64,000 bases of DNA, from contig CBDDCC010000014.1 of assembly GCA_965225935.1 (NCBI GenBank), positions 62,001 through 126,000 of the forward strand. The letters run 5' to 3'. The position numbers and the translations under genes were made by a program. Below the pieces are notes generated by a model that was not told where the DNA came from, did no database searches, and worked only from the letters and a program-made list of their open reading frames with translations. The stretch is from CALJXB01 sp965225935 (GTDB taxonomy: Bacteria > Pseudomonadota > Alphaproteobacteria > Kiloniellales > JAKSDN01). Shown here piece by piece: positions 1 through 8,417 of the stretch; position 1 is the first letter of the stretch, and each line of letters starts with the position of its first letter.

Positions 1-362
1 CCCCAGACGCGGGCCAGCAGCAGGGCGGTCCCGTTGTTGGTGGCGGCGGTGCCGAGCACGAGGGGCGCGAAGAGGAAGGGGTAGACCGCCTTGTTGATCA
101 GGAAGAACTTGTAGTCGGTCTTGGCCGAGCGGTGGCCGTAGATGGCCTTCGGGAAGATCTGGCGCAGAACGTGCCCGATCCCGCCTTCGGCTTTCGCGGC
201 CTCGCCGCCTTCGGCCCGTTTGCGGTCCCGGGCGCGGGCGTAGATCAGGTAGGCGAGGGCGAGCGCCGTCGCCAGGTAGAGAACATGGATCCGCTCCGCC
301 GGCTTGACCGGGAAGAGCAGCGGCGCCACGGCCGCCTGCAAGAAATCGTAGAGCGTTTCCAT
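1..362 (-). CDS. Sterol desaturase / fatty acid hydroxylase family protein, N-terminal part
   Basis: The minus-strand frame opens with ATG at 362 and runs off the left edge, leaving about 120 residues. It reads METLYDFLQ, then a hydrophobic segment (HVLYLATALALAYLIYARA), a charged linker, and a stretch with SAKTDYKFFLINKAVYPF. This layout (membrane helix, then an S-x-x-D-Y-K-F-F motif before the His-rich membrane core) is what I know from N-termini of bacterial sterol desaturase-like membrane oxygenases. The diagnostic HxxHH iron-binding clusters would lie beyond the window, so the family call is inference from the N-terminus only. It is transcribed away from the membrane-protein gene starting at 529. 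Confidence 0.55.
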   Translation of the reverse strand, partial: METLYDFLQAAVAPLLFPVKPAERIHVLYLATALALAYLIYARARDRKRAEGGEAAKAEGGIGHVLRQIFPKAIYGHRSAKTDYKFFLINKAVYPFLFAPLVLGTAATNNGTALLLARVW

Positions 363-528
363 GCCCGCGAGGATAGTGCGCTGGTCGGCCCGCAACTATA
401 CGCGGCGGCGGCTTAACGTGCTTTTAAGCCTGCCTGGGCCAGTGATGGGGCAGCGAGACGGGACGAGCCCCCCTGATGTCGCCAATACCGCCAATGCCGC
501 CATCCCCCAACAGACCGGCGAAGACCTC

Positions 529-1116
529 ATGAACCGCCCCGGCATGGTGCGCGCCCAGCCCGCGCCCTTGACCATACCCCGGCCGCCGACGCCGGTGACC
601 GAGATGCCGCCGGTGCCGGCCTGGCTGCTGATGGCGGTGCTGCTGGTCGGCGCGGCGGCGCTGGCGCTGGCACTGCCGTCGCCCGCCGGGGCCGCGGTCT
701 TGATTCTCGCCCTCCTCGCCATCTGCCTGGGCTGGGCGGTCTTGCTGGCGCTCTACTTCAGCCGGGCTTTCATGGAGGCCCGCTTCGTCCACCGGCGGCT
801 GCTCAAGATCGCCTATCCCACCGCGCTGCTGCTGCTGCCCGCCTCCCTGGTGATCGTCGATACCGGCTCCGGCCTGGGCTGGTCGCTGCTCTTCCTGCTG
901 GCCTGGGGGCTCGGCTGCGGGGCCGCCGGCTTCGTCCTCTGGTCGGCGGCCAAGGCGCTGGTCTTCGCCGAGGAGGCGCGGGAGGTGCCGGCCGAGCACT
1001 GCCTTCTCACCTTCCTCATGTGCCTCGCCCTGCCGGTCAGCGTCGCCTACCTGCAGTACCGGGTGCGCGCGGTCCTGGCCGAAGCGCGCGAGGCCGCGGC
1101 CCGGGACATCCGCTGA
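529..1116 (+). CDS. Hypothetical four- to five-span membrane protein
   Basis: A 195-residue protein starting at MNRPGMV. The frame is open further upstream to 361, but that part overlaps the divergent promoter region and has no good ribosome site. After a proline-rich cytosolic N-terminus of about 30 residues there are hydrophobic segments at roughly 32-52, 55-78, 90-108, 113-140 and 155-172, so it is almost entirely membrane. I recognise no enzyme motif or named domain. It ends 34 bases before the convergent dioxygenase gene. The start choice is uncertain; that it is coding is supported by strong GC third-position bias and the clean hydrophobic pattern. Confidence 0.6.
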   Translation: MNRPGMVRAQPAPLTIPRPPTPVTEMPPVPAWLLMAVLLVGAAALALALPSPAGAAVLILALLAICLGWAVLLALYFSRAFMEARFVHRRLLKIAYPTALLLLPASLVIVDTGSGLGWSLLFLLAWGLGCGAAGFVLWSAAKALVFAEEAREVPAEHCLLTFLMCLALPVSVAYLQYRVRAVLAEAREAAARDIR

Positions 1117-1150
1117 ACCGGCGCGGCCCCGCGACGCAAGGCCGTAACTC

Positions 1151-1864
1151 CTAGACCTCCGCCCAGAGGCGCAGCAGGTTGAACTCGGTCTTGTGCAACA
1201 GGTCCTCGGCGGTGTCCCGCTGGTCCCGGGGCTGATCGCCGACCACGCCCCTGCCGCCGTCCGGCGCCAGCTCGCGCAGGGCCTGGCGGGCGCAGGCGAT
1301 GTCGTAGAGGATCTGGCGCTTCTCCGGGTCCTTGACCAGGCTCTGGATCCAGGTGACGACGGCGAGGCGCTCGCCCCGGGTCACCGGGTTCACCTGGTGG
1401 CGCAGCACGGTGGCGTAGATCGCCGCCCCGCCCGGCGCCAGCTTCACCAGGCGCGGCCCGAAGGGCGTCACCAGGTTCAGCTCGCCGCCGTCATAGCTCT
1501 CCGTCTCGCTCAGGAAGACGGTCATGGACATGTCCGAGCGCATGGGATTGCGGCTGCCCATGACCGGCTGGTCGTAGTGGCTGCCGTAGGCCATGCCGGG
1601 GGCGTAGCGGCTGAGGATCGGCGGCCGCACCTTGCGCGGCCAGGCGAAGCGCTGAATCTCGGCGCTGCGCTCCATGGCCCGCTGCAGCACCTCCACCATG
1701 ACCTGCATCTGCTCGGGCGCCGCCTTGAGCTGCTCGTTCTGCTTGATCTCGGAAAGCGCGGCGCCGGCGGTCTCGCGGCCGTCGACGAACTGGCCCCGGG
1801 CTGCGACGGCGCGCAGCGCCTCCACCTCCTCGGGGGTCAGCAGGTGCGGGATCTCTAGCAGCAT
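1151..1864 (-). CDS. PKHD-type Fe(II)/2-oxoglutarate dioxygenase, PiuC/YbiX family
   Basis: A 237-residue protein of the usual PiuC length. The N-terminus (IPHLLTPEEVEALR, then DGRETAGAA and KQNEQL) is the family signature. The double-stranded beta-helix iron site is visible as HYDQP (H-x-D, about residue 97) with the distal histidine in LRHQVNP, and the 2-oxoglutarate-binding arginine lies in RGERLAVV. Family knowledge: these proteins often accompany TonB-dependent iron uptake genes and hydroxylate an unknown substrate. Here no such receptor is adjacent; it lies 112 bases from the methyltransferase gene on the same strand and may share its transcript. The substrate cannot be inferred. Confidence 0.88.
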   Translation of the reverse strand: MLLEIPHLLTPEEVEALRAVAARGQFVDGRETAGAALSEIKQNEQLKAAPEQMQVMVEVLQRAMERSAEIQRFAWPRKVRPPILSRYAPGMAYGSHYDQPVMGSRNPMRSDMSMTVFLSETESYDGGELNLVTPFGPRLVKLAPGGAAIYATVLRHQVNPVTRGERLAVVTWIQSLVKDPEKRQILYDIACARQALRELAPDGGRGVVGDQPRDQRDTAEDLLHKTEFNLLRLWAEV

Positions 1865-1976
1865 GGCAGGCCTGGCCTCCTGGATTTATCGAACTCGACC
1901 GTGGATTTGCGGCGAGAAACTAGCACAGCCGGCCGGCCTGTCATGCCCCGCCGATGGCCGGCCGGTCGCCCCCAGC

Positions 1977-2813
1977 TCAGCCGCCGGCCAGCCGCGCCGC
2001 GTAGTAGACCCAGCCGATCTTGCCAGCCTCCGCGAAGTCGATCCAGAGCTGGAACTGCGCGAGGGCGCGCGCGATCTCGGCCTGGGGCAGATCGGGCGGG
2101 TTCCGGGCCAGGTGCGCGGCGCCGCTGGCCTTGATGGCGGCATAGCTGGTTGCCACGTGGCCCGACCAGTCCTCGAAGCGCGCCACTTGGAAGCCGAGCT
2201 CCGCGAGCGCCCGGTCATAGTCGGGGGCATCCCACATGACCGGCGACTTGACCCGGGCGTAGACCGCGGCCCGGTCCTCGTCGGAGACGCCCTGGCGCAC
2301 CGTCACGTCGGAGATCACGATCCAGCCCTCCGGGCGCAGCACCCGGTGGGCCTCGGCGAGCACGGCCCGCTTGTCGGGGGAATGGAGCAGGGCCTCCTGG
2401 CACCACCAGAGATCGAAGCTACCGTCGGCGAAGGGCAGGCGGTGGTAGTCGGCCCCGGCGAAGGCGACCAGCGCCTCGAGCCCGGCCTCGCGGGTGAGCG
2501 CCGCTCCTTGCTCGAGCTGGCGCAGGGAGATGTTGCTGGCCAGCACCGGACAGCGGTAGCGCCGGGCGAGGTGGCGCGCCGCCGGGGCCAGGCCGCAGGC
2601 CACCTCCAGCACCCGGGAGCCGGGCGCGAGCGGCAGGTCGGCCGCCATCTCGCCGACCGCGCGCTCCTGGGCGTCGCGCAAGGGGTCCTCCGGCGTCTCG
2701 AACAGGCCGAGATGCAGGTGCTCGCCCCAGACCGGTTCCATGGCGACGCGGATGCCTCGGTCGTAGAAGGCCTGGGTCTCCGCCAGATTGTCCTGTCGAG
2801 AGGGGTCGCTCAT
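1977..2813 (-). CDS. Class I SAM-dependent methyltransferase (sarcosine/dimethylglycine N-methyltransferase-like)
   Basis: A 278-residue protein with a Rossmann-type methyltransferase core: motif I is VLEVACGLA (about residues 68-76), followed by the acidic position near SNISLRQLEQG, motif post-II in FDLWWCQEALLHSPDK, and motif III in VLRPEGWIVISDV. The phrase around the active-site lid (WWCQEALLHSPD) resembles the glycine/sarcosine/dimethylglycine methyltransferase group that makes glycine betaine, so a small-amine substrate is plausible but unproven. The start ATG at 2813 has GGAAG just upstream. The next gene on the same strand is the PiuC-type dioxygenase. Confidence 0.75.
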   Translation of the reverse strand: MSDPSRQDNLAETQAFYDRGIRVAMEPVWGEHLHLGLFETPEDPLRDAQERAVGEMAADLPLAPGSRVLEVACGLAPAARHLARRYRCPVLASNISLRQLEQGAALTREAGLEALVAFAGADYHRLPFADGSFDLWWCQEALLHSPDKRAVLAEAHRVLRPEGWIVISDVTVRQGVSDEDRAAVYARVKSPVMWDAPDYDRALAELGFQVARFEDWSGHVATSYAAIKASGAAHLARNPPDLPQAEIARALAQFQLWIDFAEAGKIGWVYYAARLAGG

Positions 2814-2953
2814 GCCGCTTCCCGGGGCGCCAGCCCGTCCGCGAGCGCCGGGGAACTCTTACCCCGGGTCGGCGAGGGGGTGCCCTCCGGGACGACGATA
2901 CCCGGACCGGCCGCCGCGGAACAGGGCCGGTCCTGGGGACACCGCGGCGCTCG

Positions 2954-3067
2954 CTAGAGGATGCCCGCGAACACCATGGCGAGGAGGAGGATCATGGGGC
3001 CGCCGATGGCGATCGACGCCATCACCACCAGGCCGTCGGTCAACAGGGCTATGTGTTCGGGCCGCAT
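2954..3067 (-). CDS. Small single-span membrane protein A (paralogue of the 3379-3495 gene)
   Basis: A 37-residue frame on the minus strand, ATG at 3067 and TAG at 2954-2956. It starts MRPEHIALLTDGL, continues VVMASIAIGGP and ends in a hydrophobic stretch MILLLAMVFAGIL, so it is a short N-tail plus one membrane helix. The gene at 3379-3495 encodes the same pattern: both have DGL, then I/V-A-I/V-GGP, then a hydrophobic run ending FAG/FAC. Such conservation between two adjacent short frames argues strongly that both are translated. A GGAG lies 13 bases before the ATG; a GTG six codons upstream is an alternative start. No known family is recognised. Confidence 0.62.
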   Translation of the reverse strand: MRPEHIALLTDGLVVMASIAIGGPMILLLAMVFAGIL

Positions 3068-3146
3068 CTTGGATCGGGTCTCCACCCTAGGGTCCAGAGT
3101 GTCGGACTTGCTCCATTTGATATGGCGCTGCCCACACTCTTCCGTT

Positions 3147-3162
3147 AGTGACGTCGGTCACA
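3147..3162. promoter_or_regulatory. CRP/FNR-like palindrome upstream of small protein A
   Basis: The 16 bases AGTGACGTCGGTCACA fit TGTGA-N6-TCACA with one mismatch. The centre is about 88 bases upstream of the start codon at 3067, nearly the same distance as the matching site upstream of the paralogous gene. The sequence match is direct; binding by a CRP/FNR-family protein is inference. Confidence 0.5.
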
Positions 3163-3378
3163 GTCGGGCCCATTCGCTGTGCGATCGCGAGGAAAAATGT
3201 GGTTTTGCCCGGATGCCCGGCAGGCAGGAACGCGAAAGGAGTGCCGCGACGTCCCGCCATGGGCGCCGGTGAAAGATCGGATCAATCAATCTTGTCAGAA
3301 GGTTAAGGGAGCGTTTTCCGTGCAGGCGAGGCAGCCGGGTGCCGCTCCCTGGAGCACCCGGGCCCCGGCTGTTCGGGC

Positions 3379-3495
3379 TCAGAACCCGCAGGCGAAGATC
3401 GCGGCCAGGACGACCATCGTCGGGCCGCCCACGGCAACCCCTCCGACGACGAACAGGCCATCGATCGCGTAGCTTCTTAATTCCTGCCAAACCAT
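3379..3495 (-). CDS. Small single-span membrane protein B (paralogue of the 2954-3067 gene)
   Basis: A 38-residue frame, ATG at 3495, TGA at 3379-3381. It reads MVWQELRSYAIDGLFVV, then GGVAVGGPTMVVL and ends AAIFACGF. Aligned without gaps to the other small gene it keeps DGL, the GGP in the middle of the hydrophobic region and the FA ending, while most other positions change conservatively (I/V/L/A). A good ribosome site, AGGAG, lies eight bases upstream of the ATG. The product should be an inner-membrane peptide of unknown function. Together with its sister and the shared palindromes it looks like a duplicated, co-regulated unit. Confidence 0.68.
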   Translation of the reverse strand: MVWQELRSYAIDGLFVVGGVAVGGPTMVVLAAIFACGF

Positions 3496-3568
3496 TGTTC
3501 TTGCTCCTGTTTGCCCCTTCAGGGCCATGTCCTAGGGTGATCTTGTACTTGAGCCGGCGCCAGCCGTC

Positions 3569-3584
3569 TGTGACGCCTGTCACA
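3569..3584. promoter_or_regulatory. CRP/FNR-like palindrome upstream of small protein B
   Basis: TGTGACGCCTGTCACA is a perfect TGTGA-N6-TCACA match, the consensus for CRP-family activators. It is centred about 82 bases upstream of the ATG at 3495. Shared inner bases with the site at 3147-3162 (GTGAC-N4-GTCAC) suggest the two sites were duplicated with the genes. The rest of 3496-3875, up to the protease gene, shows no convincing coding frame. Confidence 0.58.
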
Positions 3585-3875
3585 CTTCAGTGACTTTTTG
3601 TGGATTTTTGTGAGATTCGTTGGGGCGCTTTCCCCGTGGTCCCGCCACGGCCGAAGGGGCCGATCTCGTGGTTTCGGCCGCCCGCTGGGCCGGACTCGGC
3701 CGTCGGGTCGGCGTCGGCCCGCCCAAGTTCACGAATTACAGGAAGTTAATGCGCCGGTCAGGCGGCCTTAATGTCGGCCGCCCACCTCCTTTCTCGAGGG
3801 CGTGCGCATAAGCCCGATCGGGGCCCCCGCGGCGTCTTTCAGTGTTCGATGAACCCATGATTGGAGATGAATGGG

Positions 3876-5438
3876 ATGTTTGGCAAATCACGGAACCCCA
3901 AGGCGCTCGCCACAGGCGCGACGCTGATGACCCTGGCGCTCGTCGGAACCGGCGTCGCGCTCGCGAAGTCCGAATCCCTGCAGTCGAGCACGGCCCTCAC
4001 GGCGCCGGGCGAGGCGATGGAGCAGTCGGTCTACGGCGGCTTCGCCGACATCGTGGAGAGCGTGCGCCCGGCCGTGGTCAACATCGAGGTGACCCGCAAG
4101 GCGGGCTCGCGCATGTCGATGGAGGGCGAAGGCCAGAACCCCGAGGAGTTCTTCAAGCGCTACTTCGACGAGGAAGGCGGCGAAGGCCCAAGCCGTGAGT
4201 TCTTCGAGCGCTGGTTCCGCGAGTTCGGCGGTCCGCGCGGCGAGCGGCAGGGCCCGATGCAGCAGCCCATGCAGGCGGCCGGCTCCGGCTTCATCATCGA
4301 CCCCGAGGGCATCATCGTGACCAACAACCACGTGGTGGCCGGGGGCGACGAGATCCGGGTCATCATGAGCGACGGCCGCGAGTTCGAGGCCGAGCTGATC
4401 GGCCGCGACGCCGCCACGGACCTGGCGGTGATCTCGATCGACGCCGGCGAGGTGCTGCCCTTCGTCGCCTTCGGCGATTCCGACGCGACGCGGGTCGGCG
4501 ACTGGGTGATCACCATCGGCAACCCCTTCGGCCTGGAGAACAGCGTCACCACCGGCATCGTCTCCGCCCGCGGCCGCAGCATCGGCGCCGGGCGCTACGA
4601 CGACTTCCTGCAGATCGACGCGCCCATCAACCGCGGCAACTCGGGCGGTCCCGCCTTCAACACCCGCGGCGAGGTGATCGGCGTCAACACCGCGATCTTC
4701 TCGCCCAGCGGCGGCAGCGTCGGGATCGGCTTCGCCATCCCCTCCGACATGGTCCAGGAGATCGTGGCGGAGCTGCGCGAGGACGGCTCGGTCGAGCGCG
4801 GCTGGCTGGGCGTCCACATCCAGCCGGTCACCGAGGACCTGGCCGAGGGCCTGGAGCTCAAGGAGGCCAAGGGTGCGGTGGTGGCCGAGGTGACCGACGA
4901 CAGCCCGGCCGCGGCGGCCGAGCTGCAGGCCGGCGACGTGATCGTGGAGGTCGACGGCAAGCCGGTCGGCGACGCGCGCGATCTGACCCGCATGATCGCC
5001 CGCATCGATCCCGGCGAGACGGCCAAGCTCGGCCTCTGGCGGGACGGCGAGCGGCGCGAGGTCAGCGTCGAGCTGGGCACCTTCCCCGAGGCGGACCAGA
5101 TGGCGAGCCTCGGCCAGGAGGGGCCGACCGCCGAGGGCGAGAGCGTGATGGGCATGGGCTTGGCCAAGCTCGATCCCGAGGCCCGCGCCGCCTTCCGCAT
5201 CGACGAGGATACCGATGGCGTGGTCATCACCGACGTCGAGCCCGACAGCTGGGCCGCCCGCAAGGGCATCCGGCCGGGCGACGTCATCGTGCAGGCGGGT
5301 CTCGAGCCGGTCTCGTCCCCCGCCGACGTGATGGCCGCAGTCGAATCGGCCAAGAAAAAGGACCGCAAGAACGTCCTTGTGCTGGTCAGCCGCGAGCAGC
5401 TGGAGCGCTTCGTCACGCTTCCGCTGCAGGACGTCTGA
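3876..5438 (+). CDS. degP: Periplasmic serine endoprotease DegP/HtrA (Do family)
   Basis: A 520-residue Do-type protease. A basic N-terminus and hydrophobic stretch (ALATGATLMTLALVGTGVALA) form a signal peptide. The catalytic triad is clear: His in TNNHVVA, Asp in AATDLAVI and Ser in NRGNSGGPAF. Two PDZ domains follow, the first starting near GWLGVHIQPV and the second near the ITDVEPDSWAARKGI region. An extra E/F/R-rich segment (EEFFKRYF, EFFERWF) before the protease domain is usual for alphaproteobacterial DegP. The ATG at 3876 has GGAG nine bases upstream; in-frame starts at 3861 (TTG) and 3867 are alternatives. It precedes a two-component pair, which suggests envelope-stress control. Confidence 0.93.
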   Translation: MFGKSRNPKALATGATLMTLALVGTGVALAKSESLQSSTALTAPGEAMEQSVYGGFADIVESVRPAVVNIEVTRKAGSRMSMEGEGQNPEEFFKRYFDEEGGEGPSREFFERWFREFGGPRGERQGPMQQPMQAAGSGFIIDPEGIIVTNNHVVAGGDEIRVIMSDGREFEAELIGRDAATDLAVISIDAGEVLPFVAFGDSDATRVGDWVITIGNPFGLENSVTTGIVSARGRSIGAGRYDDFLQIDAPINRGNSGGPAFNTRGEVIGVNTAIFSPSGGSVGIGFAIPSDMVQEIVAELREDGSVERGWLGVHIQPVTEDLAEGLELKEAKGAVVAEVTDDSPAAAAELQAGDVIVEVDGKPVGDARDLTRMIARIDPGETAKLGLWRDGERREVSVELGTFPEADQMASLGQEGPTAEGESVMGMGLAKLDPEARAAFRIDEDTDGVVITDVEPDSWAARKGIRPGDVIVQAGLEPVSSPADVMAAVESAKKKDRKNVLVLVSREQLERFVTLPLQDV

Positions 5439-5449
5439 CCGTTCGCCTG

Positions 5450-5494
5450 AAGCCGGCGCGCCGGGTAGCCTACCCCCACCCGACGCGCCGGCTT
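5450..5494 (+). terminator. Hairpin after degP
   Basis: An 11-bp perfect stem, AAGCCGGCGCG pairing with CGCGCCGGCTT, encloses a second small hairpin (GGGTAGCCTACCC). It is followed by GCTCTTG, a weak T-tract, so it is probably a terminator or mRNA-stabilising hairpin between degP and the response regulator. Confidence 0.5.
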
Positions 5495-5558
5495 GCTCTT
5501 GACATCTCTCGGCCTATCCTCAAGTGGACGATTGGGTAGGCGCGGCGAGGCCCCAGCC

Positions 5559-6236
5559 ATGAAGATCCTGGTGATCGAGGACGACGAACAGACCGCCCGC
5601 TACATCGCCAAGGGCTTGCGGGAGAACGGGCTGGTCGCCGATATCGCGACCGACGGAAAGGATGGCCTGGTGCAGGTTCTGGGCGAGGACTACGACCTGG
5701 CCATCGTCGACCGCATGCTGCCGGGGCTAGACGGCCTCAGCCTGGTGGAGCGCCTGCGCGGGGCCGGCAAGCCGACCCGGGTGCTTTTCCTCAGCGCCAT
5801 GAGCGGCGTGCAGGACCGGGTGAAGGGCCTGAAGGGCGGCGGCGACGACTATCTCACCAAGCCCTTCGCCTTCTCCGAGCTGCTGGCCCGGGTGGAGGCC
5901 CTCCTGCGCCGGCCGGCCGCCGAGGAGACGACCACCGTGCTGCAGGTGGGCGACCTGGAGATGGACCTCCTGGCGCGGCGGGTGGTGCGCGGCGAGGTGC
6001 CCATCGAGCTGCAGCCCCGCGAGTTCCGCATCCTGGAGTACCTCATGCGCCATGCCGGGCAGGTGGTGACCCGCACCATGCTGCTGGAGAACGTCTGGAA
6101 CTATCACTTCGATCCGCAGACCAACGTGATCGACGTGCACATCAGCCGGCTGCGGGGCAAGATCGACCGGGATTTCGACCGCCCCCTGCTGCACACGGTT
6201 CGCGGCGCCGGATACTGCCTCCGTGACACCGGCTAG
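5559..6236 (+). CDS. OmpR/PhoB-family response regulator
   Basis: A 225-residue regulator with a receiver domain (acidic pair EDDE at 7-10, phospho-acceptor Asp51 in IVDRMLPG, Lys at about 102 in YLTKPFAF) and a C-terminal winged helix (LQPREFRILEYLMRH, then VIDVHISRLRGKID and VRGAGYCL). It belongs to the group of QseB/CusR-like regulators. The ATG at 5559 is chosen because the receiver fold begins at MKILVIEDD; the frame is open further upstream but encodes nothing like a receiver. It overlaps the sensor kinase by 14 bases, so the two are co-translated. The closeness to degP suggests control of envelope protein quality. Confidence 0.93.
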   Translation: MKILVIEDDEQTARYIAKGLRENGLVADIATDGKDGLVQVLGEDYDLAIVDRMLPGLDGLSLVERLRGAGKPTRVLFLSAMSGVQDRVKGLKGGGDDYLTKPFAFSELLARVEALLRRPAAEETTTVLQVGDLEMDLLARRVVRGEVPIELQPREFRILEYLMRHAGQVVTRTMLLENVWNYHFDPQTNVIDVHISRLRGKIDRDFDRPLLHTVRGAGYCLRDTG

Positions 6237-7650
6237 GCTCGCCCGCTCGCGCATCTTCCGCCTGGCGCTGATCTACCTCTGTCTGTTCAGCGCTGCTGTC
6301 CTGGCCATGATCGGCTTCGTCTACTGGTACGCGACGGGCTCCCTGTCGCGCCAGATCGACGCCACCATCGACGCCGAGATCCGCGGCCTCGCAGAGCAGT
6401 ACCAGCAGCGCGGCACCGTGGGCCTCCTGAGGGCGGTCGAGCGCCGCGCGGCCGGCGCCGCCGCCAACCGGGGCATCTACCTCCTGGTGGACCGCAACTA
6501 CGCGCCCCTGGCGGGCAACCTCTCCCACTGGCCGGATCAGCCGCCTGGGCCGGACGGCTGGATCACCTTCCGGCTCGATTTTCCCGAGGACGGGGACGAC
6601 CCCGGCGTGAACTTCGGCCGCGCCCGCATGTTCGACCTGAGCGGGGGCTTGCATCTTCTGGTCGGCCACGACGTGCGCGAGCGCGCCCGGGTGCGGGACC
6701 TGGTGAGCGAGGCGCTCGCCTGGGGGCTCGCCGTGGTCCTCGCCCTCTCGCTGGTGGGCGCGCTCCTGATGAGCCGTCTCCTGCTCCGGCGCATCGACGA
6801 CATCAACACGGCCAGCCGCGAGATCATGAGCGGCCACCTGGACCGCCGGGTGCCGGTCAGCCCGCGCGGCGACGAGTTCGACGAGCTGGCCGGAAACCTG
6901 AACGCCATGCTGGACCGCATCGCGCGCCTGCTGGACGCCACCAAGGAGGTCTCCGACAACATCGCCCACGACCTGCGCCGGCCGCTCGCCCGCCTGCGCA
7001 GCCGCCTGGAGCTGCTGCTGATGGAGAACCCGGACGTGGAGGGCTACCGCGCCGCGGCCAACGAGACCGTGGCGGAGATCGATCAGGTGCTGAAGACCTT
7101 CGGCGCGCTCCTCACCATCGCCGAGGCGGAGGCGGGCGCCGTACAGCGCAACTTCGAGACCCTGGACCTGAGCGAGCTGGTGCGCGACGTGGCCGAGCTC
7201 TACGAGCCCCTCGCCGAGGCCAACGGCCTGAAGCTCCGCGCCGCGATCGGCGGCAACGCCCGCATCTGGGGCGACCGCAACTTGCTGTTCCAGGCCGTCT
7301 CCAACCTGGTGGACAACGCCCTCAAGTACGCCCCGGCGGGCAGCCCGGTCGAGATCGCGCTGGAGACCAGGGAGCAGGGCGCGCGCATCGCCGTTTCCGA
7401 CCAGGGGGCAGGCATCCCGACGGAGCTGCGGGACAAGGTGCTGGAGCGCTTCTATCGCGCCGAGGCCAGCCGCAGCACCGAAGGCAGCGGCCTCGGCCTC
7501 AGCCTGGTGGCCGCGACCGCCAAGGTGCACGGCGGCGAGATCCTGCTGCAGGACAACGCACCGGGCCTTCGCGCGGTCTTGAGACTGCCGCGCACGCCCG
7601 AGCCGCGGGTCTCGGCCGGCGCCGACGCCAAGGACGTGCCCCGGGCCTGA
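6223..7650 (+). CDS. Sensor histidine kinase, partner of the preceding regulator
   Basis: A 475-residue membrane kinase starting with GTG inside the end of the regulator gene. Transmembrane helices lie at about 12-36 and 165-187, flanking a periplasmic sensor region of about 130 residues. A HAMP domain follows (187-240), then the dimerisation/phospho-acceptor region with His249 (NIAHDLRRPLARLR), and the ATP-binding domain (N box in NLVDNALKYA, G boxes DQGAGIP and GSGLGLSLV). The H-box has RRP instead of the common RTP. The periplasmic region is not one I recognise. It forms one operon with the regulator. Confidence 0.93.
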   Translation: MTPARLARSRIFRLALIYLCLFSAAVLAMIGFVYWYATGSLSRQIDATIDAEIRGLAEQYQQRGTVGLLRAVERRAAGAAANRGIYLLVDRNYAPLAGNLSHWPDQPPGPDGWITFRLDFPEDGDDPGVNFGRARMFDLSGGLHLLVGHDVRERARVRDLVSEALAWGLAVVLALSLVGALLMSRLLLRRIDDINTASREIMSGHLDRRVPVSPRGDEFDELAGNLNAMLDRIARLLDATKEVSDNIAHDLRRPLARLRSRLELLLMENPDVEGYRAAANETVAEIDQVLKTFGALLTIAEAEAGAVQRNFETLDLSELVRDVAELYEPLAEANGLKLRAAIGGNARIWGDRNLLFQAVSNLVDNALKYAPAGSPVEIALETREQGARIAVSDQGAGIPTELRDKVLERFYRAEASRSTEGSGLGLSLVAATAKVHGGEILLQDNAPGLRAVLRLPRTPEPRVSAGADAKDVPRA

Positions 7651-8155
7651 GCCCAGCGGCCGTCACGGCGCCCGGCTGAACGGATAGAACGCGATCCGGC
7701 CCCCACGGGGCCAATCCTCAAGAACCTGGAGAAGGTGTGCGGTGGAGGCGGCCTCTATCGCGGCGGGATCAGTGTGCGGGGCGGCCCGTTAACCTAGAAA
7801 TTCAACGAACCACTATAAAAATGTGGCCGCCCCGCGAAAACTGATACAACAATACCAACACAACCAAGAACATATTGAATAAAAACTTGCCGAAAGTCAA
7901 ATAAAAAATGAACTTTTTCTTTAATAGTTAATATTAATTATTGTGACACGGTTAATTTCATATGCTCTGGCAAATCCTGGTGGCGGCTTCGGGCGTCGCC
8001 GGGACGTTCGTCTCAGCCGCGGTTGAGACCGACGATGCGATGAGAGCCGCCGATGGCTGCCGTCCGGAGGGCCGTGCTCCAACGGGCCGCGCCCGGTGAG
8101 CGGCGGCGGACGGCGGCATGGTAGATCTCATGACCGTCCGCGACGCGCACCCAGT
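7651..8155. other. Intergenic region with an AT-rich core
   Basis: No convincing gene. About 7790-7965 is strikingly AT-rich compared with its surroundings and contains many short A/T runs, as in a strong promoter region or a remnant of transferred DNA. A GC-rich hairpin without a T-tract (about 7698-7712) follows the kinase gene. A 45-codon frame from 7962 begins like a signal peptide but has no ribosome site. Confidence 0.5.
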
Positions 8156-8307
8156 CAAGGTGAGATCCTCGCGAAGCTGGCGGAGGAGGGGATCGGCGCG
8201 GAGAACGCGAACCCGGAGGATCTGTCGGGTTCGACCAAGACCGCTAAGTCGCCCGGATCGACGACGGGGCGCTCGGCGGCGGGCATTTCATCGTCCGGAC
8301 GCGCTAA
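8156..8307 (+). pseudogene. Possible remnant of a class I methyltransferase gene (both ends, middle deleted)
   Basis: Read with one frameshift, this stretch gives GEILAKLAEEGI, then PEDLSGFDQD, a stop, and then ARIDDGALGGGHFIVRTR with a terminal stop at 8305-8307. The first part resembles the N-terminal PEDL-x-x-x-DQ motif and the last part the C-terminal strand of small class I methyltransferases. The centre of such a gene is missing. This is pattern recognition on short stretches, so the identification is tentative. Confidence 0.27.
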
Positions 8308-8417
8308 GCCATTGATTTGCGGATCGCTTGCCCGGCTCGGTACCCGGATTAAGGGATGTCTAACCTTCCTGAAGTAAAAATGTAGAAATTGCCGCAGTAT
8401 TGGGCGGAAGATCGGGA

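Noticed and set aside
3842..4198. 118-codon frame overlapping the degP start
   Set aside because: Out of frame with the clear DegP protein and without domain.
7962..8099. A 45-codon frame with a signal-peptide-like start
   Set aside because: No ribosome site and an Arg/Gly-rich C-terminus; probably chance in GC-rich DNA.
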